The translations under genes were made by a program, and so were the position numbers. 33,427 nucleotides of DNA, from the NCBI GenBank assembly GCA_025056255.1, contig JANWVT010000023.1:1-33427 (forward strand), given 5' to 3'. This document shows positions 1-7,863 of this stretch, in pieces. A model generated the notes under the pieces. It was not told where the DNA came from. It did not search any database and saw only the letters and a program-made list of their open reading frames with translations. Within the stretch, counting starts at the first letter, position 1, and each line of letters opens with the position of its first letter. The DNA is from Bernardetiaceae bacterium. Lineage in GTDB: Bacteria > Bacteroidota > Bacteroidia > Cytophagales > Thermoflexibacteraceae.

Positions 1-695
1 GAAAGTTGGCAGAACTGAACGACTTCAAAAACAGGCTTTTCCTGATGATTGCCCACGACTTGCGCAGCCCGATGGCAGCCCTGAAAACTACCATAGACGT
101 TCTCAACCCCGACATTTTGAAGGGCGAAGAATTGGAAAGGATTCGCCAAGAATTACAACGGCAGTTTAACGCCACCGACGAAACCTTGCAGGAACTGCTG
201 GCATGGACAAGAAGCCAAATGGAAGGTGAGGTATTGCGCCCCGTAGGTATCAATTTGCAAGATGCCGTTCGGCAAATCACCGAATTTTTGGGCAACGTGG
301 CACAAGCCAAAAACATCAGCGTGCGCAACGAAGTACCGCCCGATATAAAAGTTCGGGCAGATGCCAACCACCTGTCGGCAATTATGCGCAACCTGATTGC
401 CAATGCTATCAAGTTTACCCTGCCCAACGGGGCTGTTACGGTCAAGGCTGCTGTTGCTAATCAAATGGTAGAGATTGCTGTTGAAGATACTGGCATAGGA
501 ATGAGCCAAGAGCGCTTGCAGCGGCTTTTTAATGGGGAGCGGTTCTTTTCGCACGGCACGGCAGGCGAGAAAGGAACAGGGCTTGGCTTAATCATGGTTC
601 AAAACATGGTAGCAAAAAACGGTGGCAGTATCCGCGCTGAAAGCCAAGAAGGCAAAGGCAGCATATTTTATTTTACGCTGCCTTTAGCAAACTAA
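1..695 (+). CDS. Sensor histidine kinase, C-terminal part (5' end cut by window edge)
   Basis: Catalytic half of a membrane or hybrid sensor kinase that autophosphorylates a His and passes the phosphate to a response regulator. The reading frame is open from the first base (AAG codon at 3-5), so the sensory N-terminus lies outside the window; the TTG at 6 is not a credible start. Counting from the Ala-Glu-Leu-Asn segment at base 9, the dimerisation domain carries the H-box HDLRSP (phospho-His about residue 17), followed by the N-box (Asn about 129 and 133), the G1 box DTGIGM (161-166) and the G2 box GTGLGL (190-195) of the HATPase_c domain. No response regulator lies next to it; the regulator at 13765 is 13 kb away and nothing ties the two. 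The stop codon abuts the stop of the convergent dehydrogenase gene with no base between. Confidence 0.93.
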   Translation, partial: KLAELNDFKNRLFLMIAHDLRSPMAALKTTIDVLNPDILKGEELERIRQELQRQFNATDETLQELLAWTRSQMEGEVLRPVGINLQDAVRQITEFLGNVAQAKNISVRNEVPPDIKVRADANHLSAIMRNLIANAIKFTLPNGAVTVKAAVANQMVEIAVEDTGIGMSQERLQRLFNGERFFSHGTAGEKGTGLGLIMVQNMVAKNGGSIRAESQEGKGSIFYFTLPLAN

Positions 696-1862
696 TCAGT
701 AGCTCATTTCTACGATTTCTTTTACGCGCTCAATCGTTACGTTGCCGTTTTCGCCCAATTTGAGCCAATTGCGGCGCGTAAATCGGCTGACAATTTCTTC
801 GGCAGTGCCAGCATAGTCCGATGTATAATCAGAGAGTTTGGTTTGAATGCCGAGGCTGTGGAAAAACTCTACCGTGCGGCTAATAGCAGCCTGAGCGCGC
901 TCTTCGTTACTGCCTTCGGTGATGTTCCACACACGAGTGGCATATTGTGCCAACTTTTCCTTTTTGAATGCAAACAATACGCGGTACAAGTTCGGTGCAA
1001 TGATAGCCAGCGTACGGGCATGGTCTATGCCAAAAAGAGCTGTCAGTTCATGCCCGATGTTATGGGTTGCCCAGTCGTTAGGCACGCCTTTGCCAATCAG
1101 TCCGTTGAGCGCCATGGTAGTACACCACATAAAGTTACCTGCTGCTGTTAGGTCATTGGGGTTTGCATATACTTTCGGACCAACCTCTATGAGCGTTTGC
1201 AAAATGCTTTCTGCAAAGCGGTCTTGCAGCGGCGCATCGGCAGGATAGGTCAGGTATTGTTCCATCACATGCGTAAAGGCATCTACAATACCGTTGGCAA
1301 TTTGCCGCTGCGGCAGCGATGAAACTACTCGGGGGTCTAAAATAGAGAATACAGGGAAGCAGGCAAGTGAAGAAAATGCTAACTTCTCGCGTGTAGACTC
1401 GCGGCTGATAACCGAGTTGGCATTCATTTCCGAACCGGTAGCCGGCAAAGTCAATACTGTGCCTATGGGAACTGCCGCTGTGATGGTGCTGCCGAGTCGC
1501 TTTACCAATATTTCCCAAGGGTCGCCGTTTTGATAAGGAATCGCTATGGCAATAAACTTGGCGGCATCCAACACCGAGCCGCCACCCACAGCCAAAATAA
1601 AATTGACATTCTCCGCCCGACCCAGTTCTACGGCTTTCATCAACGTTTCGTAGCGCGGATTGGGTTCTACGCCTGCAAATTCTACGTGTGTAAAATTGGC
1701 AAGCGACTTTTTCACCTGCTCGTAAATGCCATTGCGCTTAATGCTGCCTCCGCCATAGAGCAGCATGATATTTGCCCCTATTGGCAAATGTTCCGATAGC
1801 GTGGCAATGGTATCAATGCCAAAAATGATTTTAGTGGGGTTGTAAAAGGTGAATTTGTCCAT
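696..1862 (-). CDS. yqhD: Iron-containing alcohol dehydrogenase, YqhD/butanol dehydrogenase type
   Basis: NAD(P)H-dependent aldehyde reductase of the group III (iron-containing) alcohol dehydrogenases, cytosolic, probably clearing short-chain or lipid-derived aldehydes. At 388 aa it matches E. coli YqhD (387 aa). The nucleotide-binding GGGS lies at 93-96, followed by VLDAAKF. The metal ligands Asp194, His198, His267 and His281 are all present and fall at the E. coli YqhD numbers. The segment DWATHNIGHELTALFG (263-278) is characteristic of the YqhD branch rather than of FucO. It lies 91 bases downstream of the glycerol-3-phosphate dehydrogenase gene on the same strand; the gap is AT-rich (about 1904-1920), so co-transcription is possible but not shown. 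The physiological substrate cannot be read from the sequence. Confidence 0.93.
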   Translation of the reverse strand: MDKFTFYNPTKIIFGIDTIATLSEHLPIGANIMLLYGGGSIKRNGIYEQVKKSLANFTHVEFAGVEPNPRYETLMKAVELGRAENVNFILAVGGGSVLDAAKFIAIAIPYQNGDPWEILVKRLGSTITAAVPIGTVLTLPATGSEMNANSVISRESTREKLAFSSLACFPVFSILDPRVVSSLPQRQIANGIVDAFTHVMEQYLTYPADAPLQDRFAESILQTLIEVGPKVYANPNDLTAAGNFMWCTTMALNGLIGKGVPNDWATHNIGHELTALFGIDHARTLAIIAPNLYRVLFAFKKEKLAQYATRVWNITEGSNEERAQAAISRTVEFFHSLGIQTKLSDYTSDYAGTAEEIVSRFTRRNWLKLGENGNVTIERVKEIVEMSY

Positions 1863-1953
1863 TGTGTTGATTGGTTTGAGAAGTTACTGACCCAAAAGAC
1901 GGTAATTTTTTATAAAAATTCTCCGCCTATATCAGCGATGGGCAATCGCCTAC

Positions 1954-3654
1954 CTAAGCAACCATCACTGCGTGGGTTTCCGCAGGTAAAAACTCAACTG
2001 CCGCCTGATAAGTTTTCAAAAAATCAGCTTCCCACATTTCGGCAACAGTGGTAGGCAGGTTCTGCCAAGCAGCCAATTGCAAAGCCAACGGACGAACGAG
2101 CGGCTCAACCGTACGGCGATGGAAATACAAGCGCCCTGTGCGGCGAATCAGAAAGTCGCTGAGTGTGGCGACCATTTCGTGGCGGTAGCAGTAGTCCAAT
2201 TCGGCAAGCGCCATGGCTACTTGCACGTTTGGGTGCTGCAACTTGATGCGGTCAAAGGTTGCCAGAATGGTTTCGGTGGCTGCCCCGAAGTTGAATACTA
2301 AAAATTGTGCATAAGATTTTTCCAGACCGTCTTGCGCAAGGCGCGTTGCTACTTGTGCAGTGTAGTTTTCTACCGCTTCCCGACCTGAAAAAGCGTTATT
2401 GCAAAGGCTGATTTGGTCTGTGGCAGCAGGTAATGTTTGCTTCCCGCGATGTACGTGCAGCCACTTGGCTACGCGGTCGCAAACGCGGGCAGCCATTTTG
2501 CGATAGCCCGTCAGTTTACCGCCTGCAATGGAAATCAGTCCCCCTTCGGAAACAAAAATTTCGTCCTTGCGCGAAAGTTCAGACGGTGATTTACCCTCTT
2601 CATGAATTAGTGGACGCAATCCTGCCCAAGAAGAGAGCACATCTTTTACCGACAACTGCACTGTTGGGAACATATTATTCACCGAAGAAAGGATATAGTC
2701 CACGTCTTCTTGTGTGGCTCGCGGCGTGTCGGGGGAATCGTAATACGATGTATCGGTAGTACCCAGATAAACTACATGCCCGCGCGGAATGGCAAACATC
2801 ATCCGTCCGTCCGGCACGTCAAAATAAACAGACTGGCGGAGCGGAATGCGGTAGTAAGGCACTACTATATGCACGCCCTTGGTCAAGTGCAAATGCTTGT
2901 TCGTGTTAGGCTTTGTAAGGTCTTTGGCGCGTACCTCATCTACCCAAGGACCGGCAGCATTCACCACTACGTCGGCATGAACGGTCAGCGATTGATTGCC
3001 GAGCCGGTCGTTGAGCACTACGCCATTGATTTTGCCCTGCTTGTTGTAAGTAAAACCGTCAGCTTGCAAATAGTTGAGGCAGATGGCACCGCGCGCTACG
3101 GCTTGTTTGATGACCTCTATGGTCAAGCGGGCGTCGTCGGTGCGGTATTCAATATACAAGCCGCCGCCCTCTAATATGTCGGTGCGCAACAGTGGCTCTT
3201 GTTGCTCGGTTTGTGCTTTGTCTAACATGATTCGTTGCTCGTCCTCCTTTACGCCTGCCAACTTGTCATACACCCACAAGCCGAAGGAAGTAGCCAGCGT
3301 ACCATACGTGCCGTTTTTAACCAGTGGCAGCAGCATTTTTTCGGGTACCACCAAGTGCGGCGCATTGCGATGCAGTACCTCCCGCTCTCTGCCTGTTTCC
3401 ATCACCAAACCTACTTCCATTTGTTTCAAATAGCGCAGTCCGCCGTGAATCAGTTTAGTAGAGCGACTGCTGGTACCGCCTGCAAAGTCGCCTTTTTCTA
3501 CCAGTAGGGTTTTAATACCTCTTGCCGCTGCATCCAGCGCAATGCCGGCACCGGTAATGCCTCCGCCGATAATGATAAGTTCAAAAGTTTGTTCCGCAAT
3601 CAGATGCAGCCATTCAGCGCGTTGCGCCACAGAAAAAGTATGCATGACGAGCAT
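1954..3654 (-). CDS. glpD: Aerobic glycerol-3-phosphate dehydrogenase (FAD)
   Basis: Membrane-associated flavoenzyme oxidising sn-glycerol 3-phosphate to dihydroxyacetone phosphate and feeding electrons to quinone. The FAD Rossmann motif GGGITGAG is at residues 30-37, and the family signature GTSSRSTKLIHGGLRYL at 60-76 binds FAD and substrate. The DAO fold is followed by the C-terminal DAO_C domain. The 566-aa length is close to the B. subtilis type (about 555) and longer than E. coli GlpD (501). The ATG at 3654 and a second ATG three codons later are both possible starts. No glpK or glpF lies nearby, so glycerol uptake and phosphorylation must be encoded elsewhere. The hairpin at 3741-3765 sits about 90 bases upstream and could be a control site. 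Confidence 0.95.
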   Translation of the reverse strand: MLVMHTFSVAQRAEWLHLIAEQTFELIIIGGGITGAGIALDAAARGIKTLLVEKGDFAGGTSSRSTKLIHGGLRYLKQMEVGLVMETGREREVLHRNAPHLVVPEKMLLPLVKNGTYGTLATSFGLWVYDKLAGVKEDEQRIMLDKAQTEQQEPLLRTDILEGGGLYIEYRTDDARLTIEVIKQAVARGAICLNYLQADGFTYNKQGKINGVVLNDRLGNQSLTVHADVVVNAAGPWVDEVRAKDLTKPNTNKHLHLTKGVHIVVPYYRIPLRQSVYFDVPDGRMMFAIPRGHVVYLGTTDTSYYDSPDTPRATQEDVDYILSSVNNMFPTVQLSVKDVLSSWAGLRPLIHEEGKSPSELSRKDEIFVSEGGLISIAGGKLTGYRKMAARVCDRVAKWLHVHRGKQTLPAATDQISLCNNAFSGREAVENYTAQVATRLAQDGLEKSYAQFLVFNFGAATETILATFDRIKLQHPNVQVAMALAELDYCYRHEMVATLSDFLIRRTGRLYFHRRTVEPLVRPLALQLAAWQNLPTTVAEMWEADFLKTYQAAVEFLPAETHAVMVA

Positions 3655-3696
3655 TTTGTTTTAAATAATAACGTAGAAAGCTGTCGGATGTTTGAC

Positions 3697-3704
3697 TACT
3701 TTTG
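3697..3704 (+). promoter_or_regulatory. Possible Bacteroidota -7 promoter element
   Basis: TACTTTTG matches the Bacteroidota -7 consensus TAnnTTTG exactly and points toward the gene at 3806. No TTG/TTTG is seen at the expected distance upstream, so this is only half a promoter. Chance matches to an 8-base motif with two free positions are common. Confidence 0.35.
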
Positions 3705-3740
3705 TTGCACATACGAAAAAATCGTGCTGAATTTATCGGC

Positions 3741-3765
3741 TTGCATACTTTTAGTAAAGATGCAA
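3741..3765. promoter_or_regulatory. Hairpin / imperfect palindrome between divergent glpD and an unknown gene
   Basis: TTGCAT (3741-3746) pairs with ATGCAA (3760-3765), and CTTT (3748-3751) with AAAG (3756-3759), leaving a 4-base loop and one bulged A. The ten-pair dyad lies in the 151-base gap between two divergent genes and is not followed by a T-tract. An operator for glpD or a leader hairpin of the gene at 3806 are both possible. Confidence 0.4.
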
Positions 3766-3805
3766 TACAGTTTTAACAATTCCGAAAAGCGACGCAACGA
3801 TAGGA

Positions 3806-4273
3806 ATGGAAATTATCTTGCCGCCGGGCATTACAGGTTATGCGCCCAACAGCCAACACGCAACAGTAGCAGATGCTTCGCTGGCTTTTACCGACATCTG
3901 CGAAACACTTGCTTATGCCGACCCGCGATTTGAATTGCAGGGTTTTGTACGTGCCTTGCAAGGTTATGGCGGCAACCACGATGCGGCAGTTTTTACATAC
4001 CAACTGCACAAAGAAGTGATTGTGTTGTGCAATCTGTATCATCCTTACGTGGGTTTTGTTATCAACGGGCAATATGCAGATGTGCCAGAACTAAAAGGCT
4101 TTTTTACGCCCATTTTCACTGTGCTGCCTGCCGAGTTGCTCAGTACGCGCTTAGATGCGGAAAACCCATTGAGCGCGCGCGCTGTCAGCCGCTTGCACCC
4201 CGATGAGTTTGGTCAAATGACCTACCGCCAACCAGAGATTGTGGGCGATATTGTGTTTCACAGGTGGGTGTGA
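3806..4273 (+). CDS. Unrecognised 155-aa protein
   Basis: I do not recognise the family. The 155-aa product has no signal peptide and no membrane helix, and looks like a compact soluble alpha/beta protein. It begins with an acidic-hydrophobic strand (MEIILPPG), has a cluster rich in His, Cys and Tyr around 63-85 (HKEVIVLCNLYHPYVGF) and ends in a short basic-aromatic tail (FHRWV). Base composition (38 of 60 G+C at 4141-4200) matches the host-like flanks, so it looks native. Codon-level behaviour (long open frame, normal residue mix) supports a real gene. Its last 16 bases overlap the end of the convergent TOPRIM-like gene. It has its own upstream region shared with glpD. The ATG at 3806 is the first good start in frame. 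Confidence 0.6.
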   Translation: MEIILPPGITGYAPNSQHATVADASLAFTDICETLAYADPRFELQGFVRALQGYGGNHDAAVFTYQLHKEVIVLCNLYHPYVGFVINGQYADVPELKGFFTPIFTVLPAELLSTRLDAENPLSARAVSRLHPDEFGQMTYRQPEIVGDIVFHRWV

Positions 4274-4941
4274 AAACGCACGCCTAATTTGACCAACGCA
4301 CTGCGAACATTATTTTGAAAATGCTGAAATGAATTTAATTTCTCTAACTGATGGATTGCTACTTTCTCGCCAATTGGCAAATACAAGTCGTTGATACTCA
4401 ATTCGTATCTACGTCGCTTGGGAAGATGTTGTCGTGCTTTTCTGATAGCATCTTCTATCACTCCTTTGGGGTTGGCAATCATTTCGGGTGGACGATGAAT
4501 ACCTAATTCATTATCAGACTTTGTTGTATTGATTTCCTCTTTCAACAAGTGAGTATCTGCCAGCATCCATGCTTCTGTTTCTTGAATAGGAACAATGGGA
4601 ATGACAATTTTACAGCATTCACTTTCAGATTGTTCAGCTACTTGGGCAAGCGTAGGATTTATTTTGCTTTGATAAATTGCTTCTGAATTGCTGTTATCAG
4701 CATCGGCATGAATACATAACATATTGATACCGTATTGCTTATATGCATCCTTAGCAGCCTGAATTGCTTGCTGTACAAAAGAAAGCCCTGCTGTTTTGTT
4801 TAAAGTCAAAACCCGAATTTCTATCTCTCCTATACATTCGGTTAATGCTATTTGATTAAATGTTTTCTCTACTACGGGCTTCAAAAAACGTTGGTCGGTA
4901 GTACCTTCTGCCAGCAAACCGACAATAATCTCCCAAGCCAT
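4258..4941 (-). CDS. TOPRIM-like protein (DUF4276-type), partner of the upstream AAA ATPase
   Basis: A 227-aa protein with the layout of OLD-type/DUF4276 TOPRIM proteins, putative metal-dependent nucleases. An N-terminal strand leads into AEGTTDQRF, with the TOPRIM Glu at 12 and an acidic residue at 16. The second strand ends in IHADAD, giving Asp80 and Asp82, and a later strand gives PIQETEAW with Glu121 and Glu123. The C-terminal third is basic (QHLPKRRRYE, 171-180), suiting nucleic acid contact. The ATG at 4941 lies three bases after the stop of the ATPase gene, so translation is probably coupled. A TTG one codon upstream is the alternative start. The gene is AT-richer (21 of 60 G+C at 4321-4380) than the gene it converges on. 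ATPase plus TOPRIM pairs are known in anti-phage systems (OLD, Gabija, PARIS); a role here is inference. The family assignment is by motif pattern only. Confidence 0.72.
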   Translation of the reverse strand: MAWEIIVGLLAEGTTDQRFLKPVVEKTFNQIALTECIGEIEIRVLTLNKTAGLSFVQQAIQAAKDAYKQYGINMLCIHADADNSNSEAIYQSKINPTLAQVAEQSESECCKIVIPIVPIQETEAWMLADTHLLKEEINTTKSDNELGIHRPPEMIANPKGVIEDAIRKARQHLPKRRRYELSINDLYLPIGEKVAIHQLEKLNSFQHFQNNVRSALVKLGVRFHTHL

Positions 4942-4944
4942 CAA

Positions 4945-6324
4945 TTAGTTTTGACTGATAGCGGTTGCCAAATATTCTTTTACAGTGGCTAATGCAATTT
5001 TTTGCTTGGCTTCTGAAATCGGGAATGCCTCAAACTGAATGCTTTCAGATACTGGAAGTATTTCAGTAGCGCTTATTTTTGATCTTCCTATTGGAGTGTC
5101 TGTAATGATATTTTTCATTTGCGCATACCAAATGCTTGTTAATGAGTCATTGAGAGATTGGCTAAAATGTTGTAATAGAATTGGTGAATGAGTATTAACG
5201 ATCACCTGCCGAAGCGGTTCATATTCATTCTTAAAGTCAGTGCTTAGCTCTTTGAGCAGTTGCATCATATCTTTCATACGTTGTGGATGCACTCCGTTTT
5301 CAGGTTCTTCAAAGCACAAAAGACCGCTATACTGCTCATCGAATGCCAAGATGCAAAGTGCCAGTATGCGCAGTGTTCCTTCTGAAAGAACGCGCGAGGA
5401 ATATGTTTTTTTGTCGCGGTCTTCTAAGTGAATAATATACTGCTTATTTTCTTTATCGTCCTCTACTTTTACTGCTATAAATTCGGGTAAAAAACTTTGC
5501 AATTTTCTGGAAATATCTTTCAGCACACCTGCATTTTGACGATGCATTCTGAAAAGTGCACCTGCCATATGCTCACCTGTTGTACTGATTTTATCATCAC
5601 CTGTATCTTTTGGAGTTGGTTTACGCAGTTCAGAAGGATTCAACTGCAAAAAACGCCAATTACGCATTTCTTCTCTGGCTGCCAATACATGAGGAAAATC
5701 TACTGTATCAAAGGTGCTGAGTACAGTACGAGTAGAGTTGCGCAGTGGGAATTTGCGTTTGTTGCCGCCGCCACCATCTTGTGGGACAATTACTGTAGGA
5801 ATGTCACTTTTATCCGTGTACATATAGGGTGTACTCCTCCGTCCGCTAAGAACCTTAGGGCGCCATATTTCCCTATATGCTTTTGGAATGGAGTTTAACC
5901 ACTTGTCTTGGTTGTGTTTCAAATTTGTTAATGATTCTTCGGCAACAATCAGGTTGTCTATCCCCGATTCGGTTGTGATGCGACGAATAGTAAGTTCATA
6001 GCGCAAGCGGGTATATTTCAACTTACTTTCATTACCCCACGCATCTCGGATGGTTTTGTTCACGAGCATTTCTACGCCAAACCTCATTTCGTCGGCATAC
6101 CTACCCTCTGCTAATTGGGTAAATAACTCGCTGAATTCGCCTCGTTGCTCTTTAAATGCTTTTTTGATATTATCTACTTCTGCTAACTTAGAAAGCAGCA
6201 TTAGTGCATCGAACAAATTACTCTTGCCTGAGGCATTTAACCCTGCAATCACAGTAAGTGGAGAGAACTCCATTTCAAAATTGTAAAAAGACTTGAAGCC
6301 GTGTATGTAAATTTTAGTAATCAT
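4945..6324 (-). CDS. AAA/ABC-type ATPase (AAA15/AAA21-like, SMC-related)
   Basis: A 459-aa P-loop ATPase of the SMC/RecF-like superfamily without a long coiled coil. The N-terminus (ITKIYIHGFKSF) is the usual entry strand of these proteins and favours the ATG at 6324 over a start 15 codons upstream. Walker A is GLNASGKS (28-35), the ABC signature-like LSEGT is at 313-317, Walker B with tandem Glu is LLCFEEPENG (335-344), and the switch His lies in NTHSP (His379). The segment between Walker A and the signature (about 50-310) is a family-specific insert. The TOPRIM-like gene follows after three bases, giving an ATPase-first, nuclease-second arrangement like AriA-AriB of PARIS. A 5-bp inverted repeat sits directly before the start codon. 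The gene is head-to-head with the photolyase-family gene. Confidence 0.85.
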   Translation of the reverse strand: MITKIYIHGFKSFYNFEMEFSPLTVIAGLNASGKSNLFDALMLLSKLAEVDNIKKAFKEQRGEFSELFTQLAEGRYADEMRFGVEMLVNKTIRDAWGNESKLKYTRLRYELTIRRITTESGIDNLIVAEESLTNLKHNQDKWLNSIPKAYREIWRPKVLSGRRSTPYMYTDKSDIPTVIVPQDGGGGNKRKFPLRNSTRTVLSTFDTVDFPHVLAAREEMRNWRFLQLNPSELRKPTPKDTGDDKISTTGEHMAGALFRMHRQNAGVLKDISRKLQSFLPEFIAVKVEDDKENKQYIIHLEDRDKKTYSSRVLSEGTLRILALCILAFDEQYSGLLCFEEPENGVHPQRMKDMMQLLKELSTDFKNEYEPLRQVIVNTHSPILLQHFSQSLNDSLTSIWYAQMKNIITDTPIGRSKISATEILPVSESIQFEAFPISEAKQKIALATVKEYLATAISQN

Positions 6325-6325
6325 G

Positions 6326-6338
6326 TGCCTAACAGGCA
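6326..6338. repeat. Short inverted repeat directly upstream of the ATPase start codon
   Basis: TGCCT and AGGCA flank a three-base loop, one base before the ATG of the ATPase gene. In that transcript the hairpin would occupy the ribosome-binding position; as DNA it could be an operator in the 90-base divergent gap with CRY-DASH. Short dyads of this size also arise by chance. Confidence 0.3.
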
Positions 6339-6414
6339 ATAGCCACAGACGTAAATTTAGATAAAACACTTACCAAAGACAAACTTATTGCGCTTACATC
6401 AGTTATTACCCTTG

Positions 6415-7848
6415 ATGGAAAACACTGTATTGGTTTGGCTGCGCAACGATTTGCGCCTGCACGATAACGAAGCACTCTATAAAGCCGCCGTTCGCACAAA
6501 AAACGTTATTCCTTTTGTTTGCATAGACCCGCGCCAATTTGCCCCTACGCCTTTGGGATTCACCAAAACGGGGGCGCGAAGGGCGCAGTTTCTATTGGAG
6601 TCCATTGCCGACTTGCGCCAAAGGCTGCAAAGCATTGGCAGCAACTTGGTGGTACGCATAGGGCAGCCCGCCGATGTGGTCGCCGAACTGCAAAGTGCTA
6701 CGGGCGCAACCTTGCTCTATACATCGAAAGAAGTAACTGCCGAAGAGTTAGCCGATGAACAAGCCGTTGAAAGCATTTTGCAACAGCGCGGGGCGCGGAT
6801 GTTCACTTTTTGGCAAAGCACACTTTACCACGTGGACGACATCCCCTTCGGCAATATCGGGCTGTTGCCCGACGTGTTCACGGAATTTCGCAAACAGACC
6901 GAAAAAGCCACGCGCGTGCGCGATATTTTCCCTGTGCCTGCCAAACTCAACCCCGTTACGGTGCAAATCGGCAATATTCCTACGCTTGAAGACTTAGGAT
7001 TACCAACACCCGAACAAGACAGCCGCACGCTGGTAACTTTCAAAGGCGGCGAAACAGCGGCATTGGAACGGCTGCAACAATATTTTTGGAAGCAAGACCT
7101 GCTCAAAGTGTATAAAGAAACCCGCAACGGGCTACTGGGCGCTGATTTCTCTTCCAAATTTTCACCTTGGCTGGCACTGGGTTGCCTTTCGCCGCGCTAC
7201 GTGTACGACCAAGTGCGGCAATATGAAGCTAAGCGCGTAAAAAACGACAGCACCTACTGGCTGATTTTTGAACTTATCTGGCGCGATTACTTCCGCTTTG
7301 TAGCGCTCAAATACGGCACGCGGCTGTTCAAAAAAGGCGGAATTAAGCAAGATATACGCATGCAGTGGATACAAAACGAAAGCCTTTTCCAAAAATGGGT
7401 AGAAGGCAAAACAGGCATTCCGTTTATTGACGCCAATATGCAGGAACTTGCTGCCACAGGTTTCATGAGCAATCGCGGTAGGCAGAACGTAGCCAGTTTC
7501 TTAGTCAAAGACCTGAAAATTGACTGGCGCTGGGGTGCCATGTACTTTGAGCATGCCTTGATAGACTACGATGTTTGCAGCAATTGGGGCAATTGGAACT
7601 ACGTAGCAGGAATTGGGAACGACCCACGCGAAAACCGCTACTTTAACATCCTCAAACAAGCCAAACAATACGACCCGAAAGGTGAATTTGTAAAACATTG
7701 GCTGCCCGTGCTCAGAGCTGTCCCCGCAGCTACCGTTCACGTCGTTGGAGACCTGAGTTATAACGAGCTGCAAAGTTATGGCATCCGGTTGGGCGGTAAC
7801 TATCCTCATCCTATGGTGAAAAACAGCAAGTGGCTAAAAGAAGCATAA
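6415..7848 (+). CDS. Cryptochrome/photolyase family protein, DASH type
   Basis: FAD-dependent blue-light flavoprotein of the CRY-DASH group, which repairs cyclobutane pyrimidine dimers in single-stranded or looped DNA. The 477-aa product (ATG at 6415; a TTG at 6388 is less likely) has the N-terminal photolyase alpha/beta domain (MENTVLVWLRNDLRLHDNEAL) and the C-terminal FAD-binding helical domain. DASH-typical segments are WRDYFRF (289-295), TGFMSNRGRQ (348-357) and DYDVCSNWGNW (384-394), followed by GNDPREN. No long C-terminal extension is present. It diverges from the ATPase-TOPRIM module across 90 bases and converges on the flippase-like gene with 15 bases between. It is presumably a stand-alone UV/light-response gene. 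Confidence 0.94.
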   Translation: MENTVLVWLRNDLRLHDNEALYKAAVRTKNVIPFVCIDPRQFAPTPLGFTKTGARRAQFLLESIADLRQRLQSIGSNLVVRIGQPADVVAELQSATGATLLYTSKEVTAEELADEQAVESILQQRGARMFTFWQSTLYHVDDIPFGNIGLLPDVFTEFRKQTEKATRVRDIFPVPAKLNPVTVQIGNIPTLEDLGLPTPEQDSRTLVTFKGGETAALERLQQYFWKQDLLKVYKETRNGLLGADFSSKFSPWLALGCLSPRYVYDQVRQYEAKRVKNDSTYWLIFELIWRDYFRFVALKYGTRLFKKGGIKQDIRMQWIQNESLFQKWVEGKTGIPFIDANMQELAATGFMSNRGRQNVASFLVKDLKIDWRWGAMYFEHALIDYDVCSNWGNWNYVAGIGNDPRENRYFNILKQAKQYDPKGEFVKHWLPVLRAVPAATVHVVGDLSYNELQSYGIRLGGNYPHPMVKNSKWLKEA

Positions 7849-7863
7849 GTTTGTGGCAAAATT

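Noticed and set aside
843-1518. Open frames within the alcohol dehydrogenase region on both strands
   Set aside because: All are out-of-frame shadows of a complete YqhD-like gene with an intact active site.
2710-3433. Plus-strand open frames opposite glpD
   Set aside because: They are antisense shadows of a clear glpD coding region and have no family features.
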